NCBI GenBank assembly: GCA_900759385.1
Contig: CAAEUZ010000115.1
Span: forward strand, 1-17,977
Source: an uncultured Oscillospiraceae bacterium
Lineage (GTDB): Bacteria; Bacillota; Clostridia; Oscillospirales; Oscillospiraceae
DNA length: 17,977 nt
Reading direction: 5' to 3'
Shown: in pieces, positions 7,126 through 14,443 of the stretch
Layout: every line of letters starts with the position of its first letter
Numbering within the stretch: position 1 is the first letter of the stretch
The notes under the pieces: generated by a model
What the model was told of the DNA's origin: nothing
The model's database searches: none
The model's input: only the letters and a program-made list of their open reading frames with translations
Translations under genes and position numbers: made by a program

Positions 7126-7138
7126 TGCCGAAACGGCA
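7126..7138. promoter_or_regulatory. Candidate LysR operator (T-N11-A dyad)
   Basis: TGCCG-AAA-CGGCA is a perfect inverted repeat that fits the LysR-family consensus T-N11-A. It lies between the lysR promoter and the predicted -35 box (7139-7144) of the divergent operon, directly abutting the latter. This is the usual position of the recognition site from which LysR proteins both activate the divergent operon and repress themselves. Confidence 0.6.
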
Positions 7139-7168
7139 TTGTACATTTTGCCCGCACAGGTTTATGAT
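7139..7168 (+). promoter_or_regulatory. Predicted promoter of the EFR1/aldo-keto reductase operon
   Basis: TTGTAC (7139-7144) and TATGAT (7163-7168) are separated by 18 bases, about 30 bases before the start codon at 7200. The -35 match is partial, which fits a promoter that needs an activator. The T-N11-A dyad ends immediately upstream. Confidence 0.5.
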
Positions 7169-7199
7169 TTATGCAGAAAACCGGAGAGGAAGATACGAA

Positions 7200-7970
7200 A
7201 TGGTCTTTTACTTCACCGCTACCGGCAACAGTCTCTACGCAGCCAGGCAGCTTGACGCGAATGTAATGAGCATACCGCAGGTCATGCGCCGCAGCTGCCT
7301 GCGCCGCTTTGCCGATGAGGCGATAGGCGTCGTCTACCCCATATTCGGCCACCGCCCGCCCGAGCTCGTACAGCGCTTCCTGCGTGAAGTGGAGCTGGAC
7401 ACGCCGTATTTATACATAGTGCCTACCTACGGGCGCAGGCCCGGCACGGCCGTGGAGATAGTCCGGGACATCTGCCGCAGCGCCGGCAAGAGCCCGGCAT
7501 ACATACGCACGCTGCTGATGGCGGACAATTACCTGCCTGCCTTTGATATGGACGAAGAGCGCGGCATTGACAAGCACGTGGATGAGCAGCTTGCCGCCAT
7601 CAAGGCGGACGTAGCCGCGCGCCGGCGCTTCACCGAGCCTGTCATGGACTCCGAGCGGAAAGCGCACGCCGAATTCCTCCGGTATGAGGCCTCTCTCCCC
7701 GAAGGCAGGCTGCCTGGACTGGTGTACGCCACGGACAGCTGTATCGGCTGCGGCGTCTGCGCCCGGGTGTGTCCCGGCGGCTGCATACGCATCGAGGACG
7801 GCAGGGCGCACTTCGACTATACAAACTGCCAGGGCTGCCTGGCCTGCGCACACGCCTGCACTCAGAAGGCCATCGCCCTCACGGTCCCGGAGCCGAATCC
7901 CGGCGCGCGTTACCGCAACAGCCACGTGACGATTCAGGACATAGTATACGCAAACAACCAGCTGCGATAA
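7200..7970 (+). CDS. EFR1-type protein: flavodoxin-like domain plus 2x[4Fe-4S] ferredoxin
   Basis: A 256-residue cytoplasmic electron carrier combining a flavodoxin-like N-terminus with a bacterial two-cluster ferredoxin C-terminus, as in proteins annotated EFR1 family. The FMN phosphate-binding loop is FTATGNS (about residues 5-11). The segment VVYPIFGHRPPELVQRF and the YIVPTYGRRPG loop fit the flavodoxin fold. Cluster ligands are C181, C184, C187 and C191-P, then C210, C213, C216 and C220; the last is followed by Thr rather than Pro. The ATG at 7200 is chosen for its GGAGAGGA ribosome site; earlier in-frame codons overlap the promoter region. It heads an operon with two aldo-keto reductases and is divergent from the LysR gene. 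It may pass electrons between ferredoxin and flavin pools, but its partners are unknown. Confidence 0.9.
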   Translation: MVFYFTATGNSLYAARQLDANVMSIPQVMRRSCLRRFADEAIGVVYPIFGHRPPELVQRFLREVELDTPYLYIVPTYGRRPGTAVEIVRDICRSAGKSPAYIRTLLMADNYLPAFDMDEERGIDKHVDEQLAAIKADVAARRRFTEPVMDSERKAHAEFLRYEASLPEGRLPGLVYATDSCIGCGVCARVCPGGCIRIEDGRAHFDYTNCQGCLACAHACTQKAIALTVPEPNPGARYRNSHVTIQDIVYANNQLR

Positions 7971-8000
7971 AGGACAAAAAGGATACAAGGAGGAACAGCA

Positions 8001-8846
8001 ATGGAGTACACAACACTTTCCAACGGCGTGCAGATGCCTCTCGAGGGCTTCGGCGTCTTCCAGATTCACGACCTCGACGAGTGCGAGCGCGTAGTGCTCG
8101 ACGCCATTGACACCGGCTACCGCATGATAGACACCGCCGCCAGCTATGGCAACGAGACCGCCGTGGGCAAGGCCATAGCCAAGACCGGCGTCAACCGCGC
8201 CGACCTCTTCATCGCCACCAAGCTCTGGGTGACCGACGCCAGCTACGAGGGCGCCAAGGCCGCTATCCGCCGGTCCATGGACAACCTCGGCGTCGATTAC
8301 ATCGACCTCTATCTCATCCACCAGGCCATGGGTGACTATATAGGCGCCTGGCGCGCCATCACCGAGGCGTATAAAGAGGGCAAAATCCGCGCCATCGGCG
8401 TATGCAACTTCTACCCGCACCGCCTGGCCGATTTCTGCGAGACCGTTGACCAGCTGCCCATGGTAAACCAGGTAGAGCTGCACCCCTTCTTCCAGCAGGA
8501 GAACGCCCTCTCCCTCATGCGCGAGTACGGCGTACAGCCGGAGGCCTGGGCACCCTTCGCCGAAGGCAGGCACAGCATATTCACTCACCCGGTGCTGACC
8601 AAAATCGGCGAAAAGTACGGCAAGGGCGCCGGCCAGGTGGCCCTGCGCTGGAACACCCAGCGCGGTGTGGCGGTCATCCCCAAGTCCGTGCACAAGGAGC
8701 GCATGGAGCAGAACCTCGACATCTGGGACTTCCGCCTCACGGATGAGGAGATGGCCGAGATAGCCGCCCTCGACATCGGCCGCAGCGAGATCATAGACCA
8801 CACCGACCCCAGGCTCGTGCAGGCCCTGCACGGACGTAAGCTGTAA
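8001..8846 (+). CDS. Aldo-keto reductase (first of a tandem pair)
   Basis: A 281-residue NAD(P)H-dependent oxidoreductase of the aldo-keto reductase superfamily, TIM-barrel fold, reducing aldehydes or ketones. The catalytic tetrad is complete: D44 and Y49 (IDTAASYGNE), K74 (IATKLW) and H107 (LYLIHQ). The NADPH-phosphate motif is typical, IPKS with K228/S229, then R234 and N238. Carboxamide contacts are CNF (Cys in place of the usual Ser) and NQVELHP. The ATG has a strong AAGGAGGAA ribosome site 30 bases after the EFR1 stop. Similar AKR5-like proteins include 2,5-diketogluconate and glyoxal reductases; the actual substrate is not predictable. It is cotranscribed with the next aldo-keto reductase 22 bases downstream. 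Confidence 0.95.
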   Translation: MEYTTLSNGVQMPLEGFGVFQIHDLDECERVVLDAIDTGYRMIDTAASYGNETAVGKAIAKTGVNRADLFIATKLWVTDASYEGAKAAIRRSMDNLGVDYIDLYLIHQAMGDYIGAWRAITEAYKEGKIRAIGVCNFYPHRLADFCETVDQLPMVNQVELHPFFQQENALSLMREYGVQPEAWAPFAEGRHSIFTHPVLTKIGEKYGKGAGQVALRWNTQRGVAVIPKSVHKERMEQNLDIWDFRLTDEEMAEIAALDIGRSEIIDHTDPRLVQALHGRKL

Positions 8847-8867
8847 CAGAGAAAGGAAGTTTATATC

Positions 8868-9719
8868 ATGGAATACATCACCCTCAACAACGGTCTCAAA
8901 ATGCCCTCCCTCGGCTTAGGCACCTTCGGCCTGCCCGCCGACGGCACCGCCAAGCGCTGCGTCCTCGCCGCCCTCAGGGCCGGCTACAGGCACATCGACA
9001 CCGCCCACGGCTATCTCAACGAGCGCGAGGTCGGCGAGGCCATACGCGAGAGCGGCGTAAAGCGCGAGGACATCTGGCTGACCACCAAGATCTGGCCCAC
9101 CGAGTACCCCGATGCGGAGGCCGCCGTTGACCGCGCCCTCGAGCGTCTGGGCGTCGAGTACCTCGACCTCGTCTACCTGCACCACTTCCTCGGCGACGTC
9201 AAGGCCGGCTGGAAGGGCCTCGAGAGCGCCGTGCGCCACGGCAAGGTGCGCAGCATCGGCATCAGCAACTTTGAGCGCAGCGACGAGTACAGGGCCTTCT
9301 TCGACGGCATTGAAATAACTCCGGCCATCGCCCAGATGGAGCGCCACATCGACTTCACCCCCAGCGCCTATGCAGAGGACCTCAGGAGCCGCGGCATCGC
9401 CTGCGAGGCCTGGTTCCCGCTCGGCGGCACCGTGAGCCGCAAGGCGCAGCTGAACCTGCCCGCAGTGCAGTCCGTCGCCAGGAAGCACGGCAAGACCGGC
9501 GCGCAGGTACTGCTCCGCTGGCAGCTGCAGACCGGCTTTGCCGCCGTCCCCGGCAGCGCGAACGAGGCGCACATCGCCGAGAACCTCGGTATCTTTGACT
9601 TCACCCTTGATGCCGACGACCTTGCCGCGCTCGCCGGGGCCGGCAGCGGCAAGCGCGTATTCGACGTGCCGCTGAACGCGCAGGTGGACATGATCATGGG
9701 CTTCAAATTCAACGACTGA
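8868..9719 (+). CDS. Aldo-keto reductase (second of a tandem pair, altered cofactor motif)
   Basis: A 283-residue aldo-keto reductase, paralogous to its neighbour (MEYITLNNGLKMP versus MEYTTLSNGVQMP at the N-terminus) but clearly diverged. The tetrad is intact: D44 and Y49 (IDTAHGYLNE), K74 (LTTKIW) and H105 (VYLHH). The cofactor phosphate motif differs: where the first copy has PKSVHKER this one has PGSANEAH, so the conserved Lys becomes Gly and the Arg becomes His, while S230 and N239 remain. The NQVE block is also changed to AQME. This suggests NADH preference or a changed role; the substrate is unknown. The ATG is preceded by AAAGGAAG. It is the last gene of the LysR-linked operon and is followed by two hairpins. 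Confidence 0.93.
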   Translation: MEYITLNNGLKMPSLGLGTFGLPADGTAKRCVLAALRAGYRHIDTAHGYLNEREVGEAIRESGVKREDIWLTTKIWPTEYPDAEAAVDRALERLGVEYLDLVYLHHFLGDVKAGWKGLESAVRHGKVRSIGISNFERSDEYRAFFDGIEITPAIAQMERHIDFTPSAYAEDLRSRGIACEAWFPLGGTVSRKAQLNLPAVQSVARKHGKTGAQVLLRWQLQTGFAAVPGSANEAHIAENLGIFDFTLDADDLAALAGAGSGKRVFDVPLNAQVDMIMGFKFND

Positions 9720-9727
9720 CCTCTTCC

Positions 9728-9784
9728 GCCGGCGTCCGGACGCCGGCATTCAAAGGGCCTCCATGCAGTGCATGGGGGCCCTTT
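9728..9784 (+). terminator. Tandem hairpins ending the aldo-keto reductase operon
   Basis: A perfect 20-base GC-rich palindrome (9728-9747, arms GCCGGCGTCC and GGACGCCGGC) is followed at once by a stem with arms AAAGGGCC and CCATGCA (9752-9767) and TGCATGG and GGCCCTTT (9769-9784). The second stem ends in TTT and resembles a factor-independent terminator, although the following T-tract is short. Confidence 0.75.
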
Positions 9785-9870
9785 CTGCTGCTGGTGACGC
9801 GCTGTTTTTCCCCGGGCCGCAGTTTCCCGCACTATGTGCCGCCTTTTTGCGTTCTGTGCATAAAAAACAG

Positions 9871-9899
9871 TTGTCAGTACAGACGTACAATGATATTAT
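9871..9899 (+). promoter_or_regulatory. Predicted promoter of the flavodiiron gene
   Basis: TTGTCA (9871-9876) and TATTAT (9894-9899) are separated by exactly 17 bases, about 40 bases upstream of the ATG at 9941. Both boxes match the sigma-A consensus in five of six positions. The spacer contains GTAC-AGAC-GTAC, a small dyad that could be an operator. The rest of the 9785-9870 gap holds nothing I recognise. Confidence 0.65.
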
Positions 9900-9940
9900 T
9901 ATGGCGAGCAAAAGCCACAAACTCCAAGGAGGTAACACAT

Positions 9941-11947
9941 ATGCACTGCACGAAGAAAATAACGTCCGATCTCACGTGGGTCGGCGCCGACGACAGGCGG
10001 CTGGCCTTCTTTGAGGGCGTCTACGGCGTGCCGGAAGGCGTCTCCTACAACTCCTATCTCCTGCTCGACGAGCAGACCGTGCTGTTCGACACGGTGGACA
10101 AGGCCGTGGCGCACAACTTCTTCGAAAACGTCGCCCACACCCTGGACGGCAGGCCGCTTGACTACCTGGTCATCTCCCACATGGAGCCCGACCACGCCGC
10201 CACCATAGAGGACATCGCCCTGCGCTATCCCGGGGCCAAAATTGTCTGCAACGCCAAGATCCGCGACATGCTCTCGCGCTTCTTCCCCACCGACCTCTCC
10301 GAGCGCGTCCACATAGTCAAGGAGGGTGACACGCTCAGCACTGGCCGTCACGTCCTCACCTTCGTCATGGCCCCCATGGTGCACTGGCCCGAGGTCATGA
10401 TGACCTATGACACCACCGACAAGGTGCTCTTCTCAGCCGACGCCTTCGGCTCCTTCGGCGCGCTCAACGGCCGCATCTTCGCCGACGAGTGCGACTTCAT
10501 GAACGAGTACCTGGACGAGGCGCGCAGGTACTACACCAATATCGTCGGCAAGTACGGCCCCCAGGTGCAGGCAGTCCTGCGCAAGGCCGCCGGGCTGGAG
10601 ATAAACTACGTCTGCCCGCTGCACAGCTTTGTCTGGCGCCAGGGCTTCGGCGACTTCCTGGACAAGTACGTCAAGTGGAGCAGCTATACCCCCGAGGTAA
10701 ACGGCGTGCTCGTCGCCTATGCCAGCGTGTACGGGCACACTGAGAACGCAGCCAACATCCTCGCCGCCAAGCTCTCCGACCGCGGCGTGTGCGTCAAAAT
10801 GTACGACACTTCCGTCACCGCGCCGAGCTTCATCCTCTCCGACGCCTTCAAGTACAGCCACCTGGTGTTCGCCGCCACCACCTACAACGCCGGCGTGTTC
10901 TCCACCATGGAGCAGCTGCTGCACGAGATAGTGCAGCACAACCTGCAGAACCGCAAGGTCGCCCTCATAGAGAACGGCTCCTGGGCCCCCACCAGCGGCG
11001 GCATCATGCGCAATATGCTCAGCGAGCTCAAGGGCACCGAGTTCATCGGCGACACGCTGACCATCAAGAGCGCTCTGGCCGAGGGCCAGCTCGCCGACCT
11101 GGACGCGCTCGCCGACGCCATCGCCGCCGACGTGCTCCCGCCCAAGCCGGAGCCGGTCACCGTCAACGTCCAGCCCACGGACGACGGCATATTTGAGGTT
11201 GACAACGCCGCCTTCAACAAGTTCAGCTACGGCTGCGAGGTGCTCACCACCCGCGTGGACGGCAAGGACTACGGCTGCATAATCAACACAGCAGGCCAGA
11301 TCACCTCCTCCGACCCCAAGAAGATAACCATCAGCTGCATCAAGGCCAACCACACCTGCGACATGGTGGCCGCGGCCGGCATCTTCAACCTCTCCATACT
11401 CAGCGAGGACGTGCCCTACGACACCTTCAAGCACTTCGGCTTCCAGTCCGGGCGCGACGTGGATAAGTTCGCCGACTGGCCGGACGAGCTGCGCACCCAG
11501 AACGGTGTGCGCTACATCGGCCAGCACGTCAACGCCGTGCTCAGCGCCCGCGTCATTGATTCGCGCGACTGCGGCACGCAGATGCTCTACATCGCCGAGG
11601 TTGTCGAGGCCCACGTGCTCAGCGACGTGCCCAGCTGCACCTACAGCTACTACCACGCCCACATCAAGCCCAAGAAGCAGCCCGCCGCCCCCGCCGTAGA
11701 GGGCTGGGTCTGCAAGGTCTGCGGCTACTTCCACGAGGGCGCGGAGCTGCCGGCCGACTTCGTCTGCCCGCTCTGCAAGCACGGACCCGAGGACTTTGAG
11801 CACTACGTCCCCGCTGTCGTCAACAAGAAGAAAGGCTGGCTGTGCACCATCTGCGGCCACTTCTACGAGGGCGAAACCCTGCCCGCCGACTACGTCTGCC
11901 CCATCTGCCACCACGGCGCGGACGCCTTTGAGCCCGCGGAGCAGTAA
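9941..11947 (+). CDS. Multidomain flavodiiron protein: diiron + flavodoxin + flavin reductase + two rubredoxins
   Basis: A 668-residue soluble oxygen and/or nitric-oxide reductase for protection of an anaerobe. The metallo-beta-lactamase-like diiron core (1-250) has ligands H80, E82, D84 (HMEPDH), H148, D167 and H228. A flavodoxin domain follows (about 254-400), then a flavin-reductase-like FMN-binding domain (about 425-570), and two short rubredoxin domains: C591/C594/C609/C612 and C635/C638/C653/C656. The two rubredoxins share the pattern CxxCG..F.EG..LPADFVCP.C. Flavorubredoxins usually have one rubredoxin, so the tandem plus reductase domain may form a self-contained electron chain from NAD(P)H to the diiron site. 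The ATG at 9941 has AAGGAGGT; an upstream in-frame extension overlaps the promoter. It is a single-gene unit with its own promoter and terminator. Confidence 0.94.
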   Translation: MHCTKKITSDLTWVGADDRRLAFFEGVYGVPEGVSYNSYLLLDEQTVLFDTVDKAVAHNFFENVAHTLDGRPLDYLVISHMEPDHAATIEDIALRYPGAKIVCNAKIRDMLSRFFPTDLSERVHIVKEGDTLSTGRHVLTFVMAPMVHWPEVMMTYDTTDKVLFSADAFGSFGALNGRIFADECDFMNEYLDEARRYYTNIVGKYGPQVQAVLRKAAGLEINYVCPLHSFVWRQGFGDFLDKYVKWSSYTPEVNGVLVAYASVYGHTENAANILAAKLSDRGVCVKMYDTSVTAPSFILSDAFKYSHLVFAATTYNAGVFSTMEQLLHEIVQHNLQNRKVALIENGSWAPTSGGIMRNMLSELKGTEFIGDTLTIKSALAEGQLADLDALADAIAADVLPPKPEPVTVNVQPTDDGIFEVDNAAFNKFSYGCEVLTTRVDGKDYGCIINTAGQITSSDPKKITISCIKANHTCDMVAAAGIFNLSILSEDVPYDTFKHFGFQSGRDVDKFADWPDELRTQNGVRYIGQHVNAVLSARVIDSRDCGTQMLYIAEVVEAHVLSDVPSCTYSYYHAHIKPKKQPAAPAVEGWVCKVCGYFHEGAELPADFVCPLCKHGPEDFEHYVPAVVNKKKGWLCTICGHFYEGETLPADYVCPICHHGADAFEPAEQ

Positions 11948-12160
11948 ATCAACCGCGCGGCCCTGACGGCCGCGGCCGTACCGGAAAGTGCCGGCGTCAG
12001 GCCAGTCAGCCTGGCGCCGGCAATGATTTTCCCGGCCCGCCGGGAGCGCCGCCGACCGTGCCCGTACCGGGTCTGTTTTGTTTGCTGGCGCCCAGGTGCC
12101 GCCGGAATCCCCCCGCTGTGTATATTCCCTACATTCCGCAAATGTTGACAACGAAACTTT
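11948..12160 (+). terminator. GC-rich hairpin cluster downstream of the flavodiiron gene
   Basis: No gene is visible here. Hairpin one is CGCGGCC/GGCCGCG (11956-11962 and 11968-11974). Hairpin two is the strongest: TGCCGGCG-t-CAGGC (11989-12002), a six-base loop, then GCCTG-g-CGCCGGCA (12009-12022), a 14-pair stem with one wobble, followed by ATGATTTT; it is probably the terminator. Hairpin three is CCCGG/CCGGG (from 12031). The remaining bases to about 12140 show no frame, promoter or RNA family I recognise. Confidence 0.7.
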
Positions 12161-12163
12161 GAC

Positions 12164-12192
12164 TTGTCATATGGCCCGCCGTGTATTATAAT
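12164..12192 (+). promoter_or_regulatory. Predicted promoter of the Asp23-fakA operon
   Basis: TTGTCA (12164-12169) and a perfect TATAAT (12187-12192) are separated by 17 bases. TTGTCA is also the right arm of an inverted repeat with TGACAA (12146-12151, 12-base gap), so the -35 box may be part of an operator. A second, weaker promoter may use the consensus TTGACA at 12145-12150 with CATATG at 12168-12173. Confidence 0.75.
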
Positions 12193-12245
12193 AGTAAACT
12201 GCCATTTGGGACTTTCCCTGTGGACGAAGCGAAAGGAGTGGCACC

Positions 12246-12596
12246 ATGGTGAAGATTGACAATCCTAAGGGAGCCATCACCATCGACAATGAGGTCTTCG
12301 CTAACCTGGCCGGGGACGCGGCGACGAGCTGCTTCGGAGTAAAGGCCATGGCCGCCCAGGGCCGCGACGGCGGCGTCTTCCAGCTCAGGCGTGAGAGCAT
12401 GAGCAAGGGCGTCAAGGCCGTGCTCGGTGAGGACGGCAGCGTCTCGCTGGAGCTGCACATCGCGGTTGACCACGGCGTCAACCTCAATACGCTCTGCAAC
12501 AGCATCATGAACGAAGTAAGCTATAAGGTCTCCCAGGCGACCGGCGTGCCGGTGAATCGCGTTGACGTCTATGTTGACACGATGCTGATAGGCTGA
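12246..12596 (+). CDS. Asp23/Gls24 family protein (YloU-like)
   Basis: A 116-residue Asp23/Gls24 (DUF322) protein, full length for the small YloU-like branch. It opens with the GAITIDNEVFANLAGDAAT segment typical of the family, followed by a central strand with FQLRRESMSKGVKAVL and a C-terminal VNRVDVYVDTM strand. Family members form membrane-associated clusters and are linked to envelope homeostasis; a biochemical activity is not established. The start has a GAAAGGAGT ribosome site. The gene sits 28 bases before fakA, the same YloU-YloV pairing seen widely in Firmicutes, so the two are probably cotranscribed. Confidence 0.92.
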   Translation: MVKIDNPKGAITIDNEVFANLAGDAATSCFGVKAMAAQGRDGGVFQLRRESMSKGVKAVLGEDGSVSLELHIAVDHGVNLNTLCNSIMNEVSYKVSQATGVPVNRVDVYVDTMLIG

Positions 12597-12624
12597 AAGA
12601 AAAAAACGGTGGAGGTTTTCCCTC

Positions 12625-14304
12625 TTGAAAGAACGAATCGATGCTGCGGTGTTCCGCGATATAATCCTGTGCGCAAGCGCAGCGCTGGAGCAAAACCGCC
12701 AGCTCATCAATGAGCTGAACGTCTTCCCCGTGCCGGACGGCGACACGGGCACGAACATGTCCCTCACGATGGGAGCCGCGGCCACTGAGCTCAAAAAGCG
12801 CGACTTCCCCACCCTGACAGCGGCGGCCGACTGCGCCGCCAGCGCCATGCTGCGCGGAGCGCGCGGCAACTCCGGCGTCATACTCTCCCTGCTCTTCCGC
12901 GGCCTTGCCAAGCGCCTCAAGGGCTGCGAGAGCGCCGACGCCCGCACCTATGCCGAGGCCATGACCGCCGGCGTGGACGCGGCCTACAAGGCTGTCATGA
13001 AGCCCGCCGAGGGAACCATACTCACCGTCTCGCGCGTTTCCACGAGCAGCGCGGTCGAGTTTGCCGAGCACGGCGGCGACCTGGAGCTCATGTTCTCCTG
13101 CGCCATCGAGTCCGCACAGGAGGCGCTGGCCGACACTGTGAACCTCAACCCCGTACTCAAGCGCGCGGGCGTGGTTGACGCAGGCGGCAAGGGTTACGTA
13201 TTCATCCTCGAGGCCACGCTCGCCGTCCTGCGCGGCGAGGCTTACGTGCCCGCCGAGGAGGCCCCCGCGGACGACATCGCCCCGGCGGCAGAGGTGAAGG
13301 AGAAGGCCGACTTCAACGACTTCTCCACCGGCGAGATCGCCTACGCCTACTGCACGGAGTTCATCTGCGGGCGCGACAATCCCAAGGACCCGGACGAGCT
13401 GCGCAGCTTCCTGCAGACGCTGGGCGACTGCGTTGTCGTCGTGGACGACGACGAGATCATCAAGGTCCACGTACACACCAACGTCCCCGGCACCGTGCTT
13501 ACCGAGGCCCTCACCTACGGCCCGCTGCTCAAGGTAAAGATTGAGAACATGCGCGAGCAGCACAGCGAGATGGCCGGCGGCGAGGCGTCCCACGCCGAAG
13601 AGGCCGCAGCCCCCGCGGATGCCGAGCCGGCGTTTGCCCCGGCCGAGAAGCCCTACGGAGCCGTAGCTGTCTGCGCGGGCGAGGGCATGGCCGAGCTCTT
13701 CCGTGAGCTTGGCGTTGACCGCATAGTCACCGGCGGGCAGACGATGAATCCCTCCACCGAGGACATCCTCAACGAGGTGAACCGCACTCCGGCGGAGACG
13801 GTGTTCGTCTTCCCCAACAACAAGAACATCCAGATGGCGGCCGAGCAGTGCGCTGCGCTGACCGAGAAGAACGTGGTCGTCATCCCCACCAAGACCGTAC
13901 CCCAGGGCATCAGCGCCATGCTCATGATGGACGAGTCCGCCGACGTTGACGAGCTGCGTGAGAACATGCTCGAGGCGGCCTCCGGCGTGCACACCGCCCT
14001 GGTGACCTACGCCGCGCGCGACAGCGAGTACGACGGCTTTGAGATCCACGCCGGCGAGTACCTGGCGCTCATGGACGGCGCCCTGCTGGGCAGCTATACG
14101 GAGCTCGACGCGCTCTTTGACGCGCTGGGCGCCCGCGCGGAGGACTACTCCCCCGCCGTCATCAGCGTGTATTACGGCGAGGACGTATCCGGCAGCGATG
14201 CCGAGAGCGCCGGTGCCAAGTTCGCCGAGCGCTTCCCGGACGCCGAGATAAGCGTTGTAAGCGGCGGCCAGCCCGTGTACTATTACATGGTCTCCATAGA
14301 ATAA
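12625..14304 (+). CDS. fakA: Fatty acid kinase catalytic subunit FakA (YloV/DAK2 family)
   Basis: A 559-residue ATP-dependent kinase that phosphorylates FakB-bound fatty acids, feeding exogenous fatty acids into phospholipid synthesis. The N-terminal DAK2 (dihydroxyacetone-kinase-like) domain has the magnesium/nucleotide motif VFPVPDGDTGTNM (D38, D40, T41, N44), then ARGNSGVILS and ILTVSRV. The middle domain has the conserved KVHVHTNVPG motif. The C-terminal domain is DegV-like (PNNKNIQMAA, VIPTKTVPQG), as in all FakA proteins. An Ala/Glu/Pro-rich linker (about 310-345) is acidic and low complexity. The start is TTG at 12625 with GGAGG nine bases before; no better start is near. Length and domain order are normal. 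A FakB partner is not in this window. Confidence 0.95.
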   Translation: MKERIDAAVFRDIILCASAALEQNRQLINELNVFPVPDGDTGTNMSLTMGAAATELKKRDFPTLTAAADCAASAMLRGARGNSGVILSLLFRGLAKRLKGCESADARTYAEAMTAGVDAAYKAVMKPAEGTILTVSRVSTSSAVEFAEHGGDLELMFSCAIESAQEALADTVNLNPVLKRAGVVDAGGKGYVFILEATLAVLRGEAYVPAEEAPADDIAPAAEVKEKADFNDFSTGEIAYAYCTEFICGRDNPKDPDELRSFLQTLGDCVVVVDDDEIIKVHVHTNVPGTVLTEALTYGPLLKVKIENMREQHSEMAGGEASHAEEAAAPADAEPAFAPAEKPYGAVAVCAGEGMAELFRELGVDRIVTGGQTMNPSTEDILNEVNRTPAETVFVFPNNKNIQMAAEQCAALTEKNVVVIPTKTVPQGISAMLMMDESADVDELRENMLEAASGVHTALVTYAARDSEYDGFEIHAGEYLALMDGALLGSYTELDALFDALGARAEDYSPAVISVYYGEDVSGSDAESAGAKFAERFPDAEISVVSGGQPVYYYMVSIE

Positions 14305-14309
14305 GCGTC

Positions 14310-14340
14310 AAAATCCCCGGAGCTGGGCTCCGGGGATTTT
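14310..14340 (+). terminator. Factor-independent terminator after fakA
   Basis: A perfect 13-pair stem, AAAATCCCCGGAG (14310-14322) and CTCCGGGGATTTT (14328-14340), with loop CTGGG, begins five bases after the fakA stop and runs into GCTTTGC. The A-tract and T-tract are both part of the stem, so it could also terminate on the opposite strand. Confidence 0.9.
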
Positions 14341-14378
14341 GCTTTGCGGCAAATTATCCGGGCGGCAGCGGAGTTTTT

Positions 14379-14406
14379 TGAAACCTTCGCCCCGTCTTTT
14401 TCGTTA
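14379..14406 (+). promoter_or_regulatory. Candidate ECF-sigma autoregulatory promoter
   Basis: TGAAAC (14379-14384) and CGTTA (14402-14406) are separated by 17 bases, about 38 bases before the sigma factor start. Known ECF promoters such as those of SigW have TGAAAC with CGTA at about 16 bases, so this would suit self-activation by the sigma factor encoded downstream. Confidence 0.5.
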
Positions 14407-14443
14407 TGATAGGTGAAGTGATCACTTGGAGGAGGTGAGGCGC

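Noticed and set aside
7410..8831. A 473-codon minus-strand frame
   Set aside because: Antisense to the EFR1 and first aldo-keto reductase genes, both of which show full family motifs and good ribosome sites.
8001..9719. Tandem duplication as a recent DNA repeat
   Set aside because: The two aldo-keto reductase genes share family motifs but differ throughout, so this is an old paralogous pair rather than a nucleotide repeat.
10433..12151. A 572-codon minus-strand frame
   Set aside because: Antisense to the flavodiiron gene; Val/Gly/Ala/Asp-rich shadow with no family motif.
12505..14049. A 514-codon minus-strand frame
   Set aside because: Antisense to fakA, no ribosome site and shadow-like composition.
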